This document shows positions 1-5,545 of a stretch of 5,839 bases of DNA, piece by piece (positions within the stretch are counted from its first letter, which is position 1; each line of letters opens with the position of its first letter). The DNA is from CAMBDR01 sp046597185. Lineage in GTDB: Bacteria > Pseudomonadota > Gammaproteobacteria > Burkholderiales > Burkholderiaceae_D. The DNA lies in assembly GCA_046597185.1 (NCBI GenBank), contig JBKJLF010000191.1, positions 1 through 5,839 on the forward strand. Direction: 5' to 3'. The notes under the pieces are model-generated. The model searched no databases and was not told the origin of the DNA. It saw only the letters and a program-made list of their open reading frames with translations. A program made the position numbers and the translations under genes.

Positions 1-305
1 CCGCCAACCAGGAAGATCACGTCAGCATGGCCACCTTTGCCGCACGCCGCTTGAATGAAATGGCACACAATACCGCCACCATACTCGGGATTGAACTGCT
101 GGCCGGGGCGCAGGGCATCGATTTTCATCGCCCCTTAAAAACTTCCACCTATTTGGAACACGTACACCGCCAGTTGCGTGATAAAGTAGCGTTTTTCGAT
201 GCGGATCGTTTTTTCGCGCCCGATATCGAAGCGGCCAAGCAAATGGTGTTGCAAGGTGAACTCAGTGCCAATTGCCACCCCTTGTTTGCGCCAATTTATG
301 CCTAG
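1..305 (+). CDS. hutH: Histidine ammonia-lyase (histidase), C-terminal part; 5' end outside the window
   Basis: Catalyses the first step of histidine degradation, the non-oxidative removal of ammonia to give trans-urocanate in the cytoplasm. Only the last 100 residues are present, reading in the frame that starts at base 3. The first visible residues are ANQEDHVSM, a signature of the aromatic amino acid lyase family; its glutamate (local residue 4) corresponds to the active-site Glu of the Pseudomonas enzyme. The ASG tripeptide that forms the MIO cofactor lies upstream and cannot be checked. The rest is the usual helical C-terminus, including an AARRLNEMAHN helix and a closing helix with ADRFFAPDIEAAK. 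Full-length histidases are about 500 residues, so roughly four fifths is missing because of the window edge, not truncation of the gene. The frame ends at TAG (303-305), 23 bp before hutG. The Met at base 27 is internal and is not a start. Identification is strong from the motif and the hut neighbours. Confidence 0.96.
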   Translation, partial: ANQEDHVSMATFAARRLNEMAHNTATILGIELLAGAQGIDFHRPLKTSTYLEHVHRQLRDKVAFFDADRFFAPDIEAAKQMVLQGELSANCHPLFAPIYA

Positions 306-318
306 ATTGAATTGAGCC

Positions 319-326
319 AGGAGGGG
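319..326 (+). promoter_or_regulatory. Strong Shine-Dalgarno sequence of hutG
   Basis: AGGAGGGG lies 2 bases before the ATG at 329, with its AGGAGG core 4 bases before it. It is the best ribosome binding site in the window and fixes the hutG start. It fills most of the short hutH-hutG gap, which has no room for a promoter or a terminator hairpin. Confidence 0.8.
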
Positions 327-328
327 AT

Positions 329-1171
329 ATGCTTCATTTTGATTTTCATGTCGGCAATCTGCCGTTATTGGTCTCCATGCCACACGTGGGGGTGGATATC
401 CCCGACCATATCGCCAATCGGATGACGGCGCAAGCCTTAAAGACGCCCGATACCGACTGGCATTTGCCGCGCCTGTACAACTTTTTGGATCAGCTTGGCG
501 TATCGCGCCTGTCTGCGCATTGGTCGCGCTATGTGGTGGATTTGAATCGCCCACCCAACGACAGCAATCTCTATCCGGGGCAAGACACCACGGGCTTGTG
601 TCCGCTCGATACCTTCACCAAAGCGCCGCTGTATTTGGCAGGGCAAGAGCCGGATCGGGCCGAAGTGGAACAAAGGCTGGCGCGTTATTGGCAACCTTAC
701 CACCAGCAATTGCAAGCCGAGCTGGCGCGGCTGTGCCAAATTCATCCGCTGGTGGTGTTATGGGATGCGCATTCGATTGCATCGCAGGTGCCGCGTTTTT
801 TTGCTGGCAAATTGCCGGACTTGAATTTGGGCAGTGCCGATGGCAGCAGTTGCTCCGCCAGCCTGTTGCAGGCGGTAGAGCAAGTCGTGCAAAACCAACA
901 AACTTATACCCTGGCCGTGAATGGGCGCTTTAAGGGCGGCTACATTACGCGGCAATATGGGCAAGCTGGGCAGGCTGGCGAAACTGCTGGCTCGGGGAGC
1001 AAAGTCCATGCCTTGCAGCTGGAAATGTGCCAATCGACCTATATGGATGAAAGCTATCCATTTGGCTATCGGCCAGATTTGGCACAGCAGGTGCAGCCAT
1101 TGTTGCAAGACATGATTCAGGCCGTGCTGACCAGCATTCGTCAATTGAGTACCTCAGGGAGCGGCGCATGA
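329..1171 (+). CDS. hutG: N-formylglutamate deformylase (N-formylglutamate amidohydrolase)
   Basis: Hydrolyses N-formyl-L-glutamate to glutamate and formate, the last step of the five-step histidine pathway, fed by HutF encoded next door. The 280-residue protein belongs to the N-formylglutamate amidohydrolase (FGase) family and not to the arginase-like formimidoylglutamases that are also called HutG. Visible family blocks are SMPHVG (16-21), DTDWH (41-45), RYVVDLNRPP (67-76), LYPGQ (81-85), WDAHSI (145-150), GGYITRQYG (203-211) and HALQLEM (227-233). The conserved His and Asp/Glu residues in these blocks are the likely metal and catalytic ligands. Length is slightly above the usual 260-270. 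The excess sits largely between GGYITRQYG and HALQLEM, where a Gly/Ala/Ser-rich loop is encoded by a degenerate 9-bp repeat. The start is set by a strong AGGAGG. The stop overlaps the hutF start as ATGA, implying translational coupling. No signal peptide is visible, so it should be cytoplasmic. Confidence 0.95.
   Translation: MLHFDFHVGNLPLLVSMPHVGVDIPDHIANRMTAQALKTPDTDWHLPRLYNFLDQLGVSRLSAHWSRYVVDLNRPPNDSNLYPGQDTTGLCPLDTFTKAPLYLAGQEPDRAEVEQRLARYWQPYHQQLQAELARLCQIHPLVVLWDAHSIASQVPRFFAGKLPDLNLGSADGSSCSASLLQAVEQVVQNQQTYTLAVNGRFKGGYITRQYGQAGQAGETAGSGSKVHALQLEMCQSTYMDESYPFGYRPDLAQQVQPLLQDMIQAVLTSIRQLSTSGSGA
959..985 (+). repeat. Degenerate 9-bp tandem repeat inside hutG
   Basis: Two near-identical 9-mers, GGGCAAGCT and GGGCAGGCT, are followed by a decayed third unit, GGCGAAACT. 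They encode GQA-GQA-GET (residues 211-219) in a Gly/Ala/Ser-rich loop just after the conserved GYITRQYG block. The unit length is a multiple of three, so copy-number change would keep the frame. Confidence 0.6.
1156..1171 (+). promoter_or_regulatory. hutF ribosome binding site and ATGA stop-start overlap with hutG
   Basis: AGGGAG at 1156-1161 lies inside the last hutG codons, 6 bases before the hutF ATG (1168). The hutG TGA (1169-1171) shares bases with this ATG in the classic ATGA arrangement, which suggests that ribosomes finishing hutG re-initiate on hutF. Confidence 0.75.
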
Positions 1172-2598
1172 TCAATAGCTTGTTCGCCCATAAAGCGTGG
1201 TTGCCGAATGGCTGGCAAGACAATGTGCGGCTGGAATGGGATGACAGCGGCAACTTGCAGGCGGTGCAGCCCAATGTGAGTCCGCTGGATGACGAGCAGG
1301 TGTGCGACATCGTTTTGCCCGGCATGATTAATTTGCATTCGCACAGCTTTCAGCGCGCCATGGGTGGCTTGACCGAAAAAGCGGGCGATGGGCCGGACAG
1401 TTTTTGGACCTGGCGCGATTTAATGTACCGCTTTGCGCGCCAGATTACCCCGGAAAACATGCAGGCGATTGCGGCGCAACTGTTTGCCGAATGTTTGCGC
1501 CACGGCTATACCTCGATTTGCGAATTTCATTATATCCATCGCCAGCCGGATGGTGCCTGGTATCCGCGCAAGGCGCAAACTGCCGAACGCATTATCGATG
1601 CGGCCTATGAAGCGGGTATCGGCATCACCATGTTACCAGTGTTGTATAACTGGGCCAATTTTGGCGAAGTGCCACTGCGCGAAGAACAATACCGCTTCAG
1701 CACTGACGTGGATGATATTTTGCAATTACTGGCTAATCTGGAACCGCTACGCAGCCCTCAGGTTGAAATCGGCGCGGCACCGCATTCTTTACGCGCGGCT
1801 TCCATCGAACAAATTCAGGCGCTATTGGAAGATATGCCAGCGGGTCGGCCCGTGCATATGCATATTTCGGAACAAATCAAAGAAGTCAACGATTGCCTGG
1901 TGTGGAGCGGCAAACGTCCGCTGGAATTGCTGGCGGAAAAAGTGGCGTTAAATGAGCGCTGGTGCTTGATTCATGCCACCCATTTAACCCGCGATGAAGT
2001 GCAAATTTTGGCCGAAAGCGGCGCGGTGGCAGGCTTGTGCCCCACCACCGAAGCCAATTTGGGCGATGGCTTGTTTGCCTTGCCGCAGTATGTGGCACAA
2101 GGCGGGCGCTTTGGCATTGGTAGTGACAGCCATGTTTCCACCAGCCCGGTGGAAGAAATGCGCTGGCTGGAATATGGCCAGCGGCTCTCATTCCAGCGCC
2201 GCAATATGGTGTTTCACTCGCCCGAGAAAAAAGTGGCCGACTTTATCTGGCAGCAAGTCTTGCAGGGTGGGGCGCAAGCCAGTGGTCGTAGCGTTGGTGC
2301 TTTGATGCCGGGCAAACGGGCCGATTTATTGGTGCTCGACAGTGATCACCCAAATCTGTTCGATGCGACCAAGGAAGAAATTTTATCGCGCTGGCTGTTT
2401 TGCGGCAACGACAATCTGGTGCGCGATGTGATGGTGGGCGGCCAGTGGCGCGTGCGGGATGGCCGCCATTTGCAGCAAGACGCGATTGCCGAAAATTATA
2501 AGGCCACCATGCGCCAGTTACGCCAGATGGAATTGGATGCTGAACGGGCACGGGCACAAGCGCAGGTGCCAGTAAAAGCGCAAGCGCAAGGCGGCTAA
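1168..2598 (+). CDS. hutF: Formimidoylglutamate deiminase (N-formimino-L-glutamate iminohydrolase)
   Basis: Converts N-formimidoyl-L-glutamate to N-formyl-L-glutamate plus ammonia; the product is the substrate of the preceding gene's enzyme. The 476-residue protein is an amidohydrolase-superfamily member of the cytosine deaminase-like group. Metal ligands are readable: HSH (H57, H59) on strand 1, H232 in HMHISEQ, and D320 in GSDSH. E235 and H269 are the expected catalytic acid/base residues. Q62, R83, Y122, H206 and R209 match the substrate-carboxylate pocket of the Pseudomonas aeruginosa enzyme as I recall it. CPTTEANLGDG (291-301) is a further family block, and PGKRADLLVLD (361-371) is the usual small beta-domain return. 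It is about 20 residues longer than typical (around 450); the excess is an Ala/Gln/Arg-rich tail (about 458-476) built from short DNA repeats, probably disordered. It overlaps hutG by 4 bp and ends 1 bp before hutD. Confidence 0.96.
   Translation: MINSLFAHKAWLPNGWQDNVRLEWDDSGNLQAVQPNVSPLDDEQVCDIVLPGMINLHSHSFQRAMGGLTEKAGDGPDSFWTWRDLMYRFARQITPENMQAIAAQLFAECLRHGYTSICEFHYIHRQPDGAWYPRKAQTAERIIDAAYEAGIGITMLPVLYNWANFGEVPLREEQYRFSTDVDDILQLLANLEPLRSPQVEIGAAPHSLRAASIEQIQALLEDMPAGRPVHMHISEQIKEVNDCLVWSGKRPLELLAEKVALNERWCLIHATHLTRDEVQILAESGAVAGLCPTTEANLGDGLFALPQYVAQGGRFGIGSDSHVSTSPVEEMRWLEYGQRLSFQRRNMVFHSPEKKVADFIWQQVLQGGAQASGRSVGALMPGKRADLLVLDSDHPNLFDATKEEILSRWLFCGNDNLVRDVMVGGQWRVRDGRHLQQDAIAENYKATMRQLRQMELDAERARAQAQVPVKAQAQGG
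2545..2593 (+). repeat. Short hexanucleotide repeats encoding the low-complexity HutF tail
   Basis: CGGGCA occurs twice in tandem at 2545-2556, and AAGCGC occurs twice followed by AAGGCG at 2576-2593. Together they encode most of an Ala/Gln/Arg-rich C-terminal tail with no recognisable family motif. The second repeat ends just before the hutF stop and supplies the AAGG that acts as a weak ribosome binding site for hutD. Confidence 0.55.
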
Positions 2599-2599
2599 C

Positions 2600-3298
2600 A
2601 TGGCGCAGCACATCCAGTTCAATCAATTGCTCGCCCAAGCGTGGAAAAATGGCTGCGGCAGTACCACCGAAATCGCGGTGTGGCCGCATGGCGCGGGGTT
2701 TGATAGTATCGATTGGCGCATCAGTGTGGCAACCGTGGCAGTTGACGGGCCGTTTTCGGTTTTTTCCGGAATCGACCGCACCCTCACGCTGTTAAGTGGG
2801 GCGGGTATGGCTTTGAGTGTGACATCAGGCCAGGCCAATGAGTCAGCCAATAAGCAGATCGTCACCTTGTGCCCTGATCAGCCTGACTGGGCCTTTGCCG
2901 GCGAATTATCGATTTTTGCGCGCTTGTTGGATGGTGTGACGATTGATTTTAATGTCATGACCCGGCGCAGCCGTTGCCAGCATCAGGTGTTGCGCCACGT
3001 GGTGGCCGATGGTGGGCAAGCGGGGATTCGGCGGCAAAGTGCGTGGACGCTTTTATTTGTGGCCGCTTTGGATGATCATGCCCACTGTCAGGTGAGTGCT
3101 GCGGTCGATGATATTGACCAGGCCAATTCAAGCACGTTCAACACGTTCAACACGTTCAAATTGCGCCGATATGATGCGCTGCTGCTGGATGAGTCCGATG
3201 CCACGCTGTGGCGTAGTGCGCCAAAGACCGAGCGTTCCGGCAAGCCATGCCAACATATGACGCTATTGCAAGTAGAACTGACTGGGAGTACGCGATGA
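2600..3298 (+). CDS. hutD: HutD family protein (cupin-like histidine-utilisation accessory protein)
   Basis: HutD (formerly DUF886) is a bicupin-fold protein found almost only in hut operons. It is not one of the five catabolic enzymes; work in Pseudomonas fluorescens suggests it caps hut activity, perhaps by binding a pathway intermediate. Family blocks seen here are WKNGCGSTTEI (15-25), WRIS (39-42), FSVFSGIDRTLTLLSG (52-67), WAFAGE (97-102), RLLDGVTIDFNVMTRR (108-123) and DALLLD (192-197). In the first block the usual GGG is GCG and the usual Arg before EI is Thr. At 232 residues it is longer than the common 190-200; part of the excess is a TFNTFNTFK segment (179-187) encoded by a perfect 9-bp triplicate, plus a polar region around 205-220. 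The start lies 1 bp after the hutF stop behind a weak AAGG. The stop overlaps hutI as ATGA. Confidence 0.9.
   Translation: MAQHIQFNQLLAQAWKNGCGSTTEIAVWPHGAGFDSIDWRISVATVAVDGPFSVFSGIDRTLTLLSGAGMALSVTSGQANESANKQIVTLCPDQPDWAFAGELSIFARLLDGVTIDFNVMTRRSRCQHQVLRHVVADGGQAGIRRQSAWTLLFVAALDDHAHCQVSAAVDDIDQANSSTFNTFNTFKLRRYDALLLDESDATLWRSAPKTERSGKPCQHMTLLQVELTGSTR
3133..3159 (+). repeat. Perfect 9-bp tandem repeat (three copies) inside hutD
   Basis: CACGTTCAA is present three times in a row without mismatch. In the hutD frame the array encodes TFN-TFN-TFK (residues 179-187). It lies between the C-terminal strands of HutD, at a position where family members normally have a short linker. Copy-number change keeps the reading frame. 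Confidence 0.85.
3284..3298 (+). promoter_or_regulatory. hutI ribosome binding site and ATGA overlap with hutD; decides the hutI start
   Basis: GGGAG at 3284-3288 is 6 bases before the ATG at 3295. The hutD stop TGA (3296-3298) overlaps this ATG. An in-frame ATG at 3247 also exists, but it lies 52 bp inside hutD and would add 16 residues unlike any imidazolonepropionase N-terminus. Confidence 0.8.
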
Positions 3299-4563
3299 AC
3301 TGGGATAGCTTGATTACCAACGTCCATTTGGCGACGATGCAGCCGCAACCGGGTGATACTGGCTATGGCGAAATCCGCGATGCCGCAATCGCCATCACCA
3401 ATGGCAAAATTGCCTGGTTAGGGCCGCGCAGTCAACTGCCAGCGCACGCCCCCGCAAACTACGAATTAGACGGCGGCGCTGCTTGGCTGACGCCCGGTTT
3501 GATCGATTGCCATAGCCATATCGTCTACGCTGGCAACCGCAGCGATGAATTCGAAGCGCGGCTGAAGGGTGTTAGCTATGAAGACATCGCGCGCCAAGGC
3601 GGCGGTATCGCCGCAACCGTGCGTGCTACCCGCGCCGCCTCGGAAGACGAGTTATATCGCCAAAGCCTGCCGCGCGTCAAAGCCTTGATGGCCGAAGGCG
3701 TCACCACCATGGAAATCAAGTCCGGCTATGGTTTAAGCTTGGAGCACGAAGCCAAAATGCTGCGCGTGGCACGCCGTATCGGGCAAGACTTGCCGCTCAC
3801 CGTGCGCACCACCTTTTTGGGCGCACACGCGCTGCCGCCAGAATATGCCGGGCAAGCTGACGCCTATATCGAACAAGTCTGCCAAATGCTGCCAGAACTG
3901 GTGGCGCAGAGGCTGGTGGATGCGGTGGATGCTTTTTGCGAGCGCATCGGCTTTAGTCTGGCGCAAACTGAGCGCGTATTTGCAGCGGCGCAAAAATTAA
4001 CCTTACCTGTCAAGCTGCATGCTGAACAATTATCCGATTCTGGCGGTAGTGGCCTGGTGGCGCGTTACCAAGGCTTGTCGGCGGATCATCTCGAATATTT
4101 ATCCGAGCACGATATTGCCGCCATGGCCGCCCATGGCACGGTGGCGGTATTGCTGCCTGGCGCGTTTTATTTTTTACGCGAAACCCAACTGCCGCCCATT
4201 GCCAGCTTGCGTAGCGCAGGCGTGGCCATGGCGGTGGCTACCGATTGCAACCCTGGCACCTCCCCCTTAACTTCTTTACTCACCAGTATGAATATGGCTT
4301 GTACTTTATTTCGTCTGACGCCGCAAGAAGCATTGGCTGGCGTCACCAAAAACGCCGCCAAAGCGCTGGGCTTGCAGGCGCAAGTGGGCACGCTGGCCGT
4401 GGGCATGCGCGCTGACCTGGCTTTGTGGGATATTGCGCGCCCGGCCGATTTGGCCTATGCCATCGGTTTTAACCCGTGCCGCACCGCTTTTCATGACGGC
4501 TTGCCGACCATGCCCACCAATTCGGCTTCGCAACATTTGGGTGGAGGTTGGTATGCGGCCTAA
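3295..4563 (+). CDS. hutI: Imidazolonepropionase
   Basis: Hydrolyses 4-imidazolone-5-propionate to N-formimidoyl-L-glutamate, which HutF then uses. The 422-residue length is close to the family norm (about 400-420) from the start at 3295. It is a metal-dependent amidohydrolase. The N-terminal beta-domain leads into TPGLIDCHSHIVYAGNR with metal ligands H73 and H75; KSGYGL is at 142-147, H178 is in FLGAHALP, H242 and E244 are in KLHAEQ, H265 is in SADHLEY, and D317 with N319 is in ATDCNPGTSP. H73, H75, H242 and D317 are the expected metal set, and E244 and H265 are the likely acid/base residues. The C-terminal block GMRADLALWDI returns to the beta-domain. It is translationally coupled to hutD upstream, and its last 11 bases overlap the dehydrogenase start. 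All key residues are present and the frame is intact. Confidence 0.97.
   Translation: MNWDSLITNVHLATMQPQPGDTGYGEIRDAAIAITNGKIAWLGPRSQLPAHAPANYELDGGAAWLTPGLIDCHSHIVYAGNRSDEFEARLKGVSYEDIARQGGGIAATVRATRAASEDELYRQSLPRVKALMAEGVTTMEIKSGYGLSLEHEAKMLRVARRIGQDLPLTVRTTFLGAHALPPEYAGQADAYIEQVCQMLPELVAQRLVDAVDAFCERIGFSLAQTERVFAAAQKLTLPVKLHAEQLSDSGGSGLVARYQGLSADHLEYLSEHDIAAMAAHGTVAVLLPGAFYFLRETQLPPIASLRSAGVAMAVATDCNPGTSPLTSLLTSMNMACTLFRLTPQEALAGVTKNAAKALGLQAQVGTLAVGMRADLALWDIARPADLAYAIGFNPCRTAFHDGLPTMPTNSASQHLGGGWYAA
4543..4547 (+). promoter_or_regulatory. Shine-Dalgarno sequence of the dehydrogenase, inside the end of hutI; decides the start
   Basis: GGAGG sits 5 bases before the ATG at 4553. The frame stays open upstream to an ATG at 4433, but that start would add 40 residues within hutI that have no dehydrogenase character, whereas the sequence from 4553 (MRPKCLVVRS) begins directly with the first beta strand of the fold. 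Confidence 0.8.
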
Positions 4564-5515
4564 GTGTTTGGTAGTGCGCTCGGTCTTTCCAGATATTTTG
4601 GCGCAATTGGAGTCGCATTATGACGTGACTACTCACCATGGCGAGCTTGCTCTGACCCAAGCTGAACTGATCGCCGCACTGCAGGGCAAGCAAGCGGTAT
4701 TTTCCACCGTGATTGAACCATTCAATGCCGACGTATTGCGCGCCTGCCCAAGCTTGCGCATGATCGGTTTAATGGGCGTCGGGTATAACAATGTCGATTT
4801 GGCAGTCGCCAGCGAATGCGGCGTCATGGTCAGCAATACCCCGGACGTATTAACCGAAACCACCGCCGACTTTGGCTTTGCCTTGCTGCTGGCCACTGCA
4901 CGCCGCGTTACCGAGGCCGAGCAATGGTTGCGTGCAGGGCATTGGCAGGATTGGCGCTTTGACCGATTTTTGGGTTGTGATGTGCATGGCAGCACGCTGG
5001 GTATTTTGGGCATGGGCCGCATTGGCCAAGCCATTGCGCGGCGCGCGCGCGGCTTTGGCATGGAGATTATTTATCATAATCGTAAGCAGTTGGCTCCTGA
5101 ACAGGAACTCGGTGCGCAGTGGCTCAGCCTGGAACAATTACTGCGCCAGTCCGATCATTTGATCTTGATCTTACCGTATTCAAAGGCGGTTCACTATATT
5201 ATTGGTGCGCCGGAACTGGCGCTGATGAAATCCAGCGCGACCCTGATCAATTTGGCGCGTGGCGGCATTGTGGATGATGCGGCTTTAATCAAAGCACTGC
5301 AGGCCAAACAAATTGCCGGTGCCGGGCTGGATGTGTTTGAAAACGAACCCGCGTTTGATCCGGCCTTTCTTACTTGCCCAAACGTGGTATTGACTCCACA
5401 TATTGCCAGCGCATCGGTCCCAACCCGGCGTAAAATGGCACAACGCGCAGTGGACAATTTAATCGCCGCGCTCACTGGCATTCCACCCGATTGCCTTAAC
5501 CCGCAGTCTGTTTAA
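4553..5515 (+). CDS. D-isomer-specific 2-hydroxyacid dehydrogenase, substrate unknown
   Basis: An NAD(P)-dependent oxidoreductase that interconverts a 2-oxoacid and its D-2-hydroxyacid. The 320 residues match the family length. The split catalytic domain opens with KCLVVRS and carries GVGYNNVD (75-82). NTPDVLTETTADF (95-107) leads into the Rossmann domain, where the dinucleotide loop is GMGRIG (153-158). The catalytic triad is R236 in NLARGG, E265 in DVFENEP and H283 in TPHIAS. After the second Rossmann strand comes YHNRK (174-178), without the acidic residue typical of NAD users; its basic residues suggest NADPH. The overall motif set resembles glyoxylate/hydroxypyruvate reductases, but phosphoglycerate-like or aromatic 2-oxoacid activity cannot be excluded. 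It overlaps hutI by 11 bp with its own GGAGG, so it appears to be co-expressed with the hut genes, although it is not a standard pathway member. A role in disposing of imidazolepyruvate or another 2-oxoacid is speculation. Confidence 0.9.
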   Translation: MRPKCLVVRSVFPDILAQLESHYDVTTHHGELALTQAELIAALQGKQAVFSTVIEPFNADVLRACPSLRMIGLMGVGYNNVDLAVASECGVMVSNTPDVLTETTADFGFALLLATARRVTEAEQWLRAGHWQDWRFDRFLGCDVHGSTLGILGMGRIGQAIARRARGFGMEIIYHNRKQLAPEQELGAQWLSLEQLLRQSDHLILILPYSKAVHYIIGAPELALMKSSATLINLARGGIVDDAALIKALQAKQIAGAGLDVFENEPAFDPAFLTCPNVVLTPHIASASVPTRRKMAQRAVDNLIAALTGIPPDCLNPQSV

Positions 5516-5530
5516 TCACCCTGCAAACAG

Positions 5531-5537
5531 AAAGGAA
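5531..5537 (+). promoter_or_regulatory. Probable ribosome binding site of the PHA-family gene
   Basis: AAAGGAA lies in the 30-bp gap after the dehydrogenase, with its GG 10 bases before the ATG at 5546. The gap contains no inverted repeat followed by T residues and no good -35/-10 pair, so read-through from the hut transcript is possible. Confidence 0.55.
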
Positions 5538-5545
5538 ATAACAAC

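Noticed and set aside
306..328. hutH-hutG gap searched for a terminator, promoter or HutC-like operator
   Set aside because: Only a strong Shine-Dalgarno is seen; there is no dyad symmetry or promoter hexamers.
2243..2689. Long minus-strand open frame of about 148 codons across the hutF/hutD junction
   Set aside because: It is antisense to two well-identified genes, its translation has no recognisable motif, and it is rich in Pro/Arg/His as expected for a shadow frame.
3247..3294. Upstream ATG giving hutI 16 extra residues
   Set aside because: It lies inside hutD, the extra residues do not resemble imidazolonepropionase, and GGGAG plus the ATGA overlap favour the ATG at 3295.
4112..4140. 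Repeated GCCATGG/CCATGG motifs in hutI as a possible regulatory repeat
   Set aside because: They are explained by Ala-Met and Ala-His-Gly codons in the conserved reading frame.
4433..4552. Upstream ATG extending the dehydrogenase by 40 residues
   Set aside because: This would overlap hutI by 131 bp and add sequence outside the fold. GGAGG points to the ATG at 4553.
5491..5516. Possible promoter (TTGCCT and TTTAAT) before the PHA-family gene
   Set aside because: The spacing is only 14 bases and the hexamers are weak matches, so it is not supported as a sigma-70 promoter.
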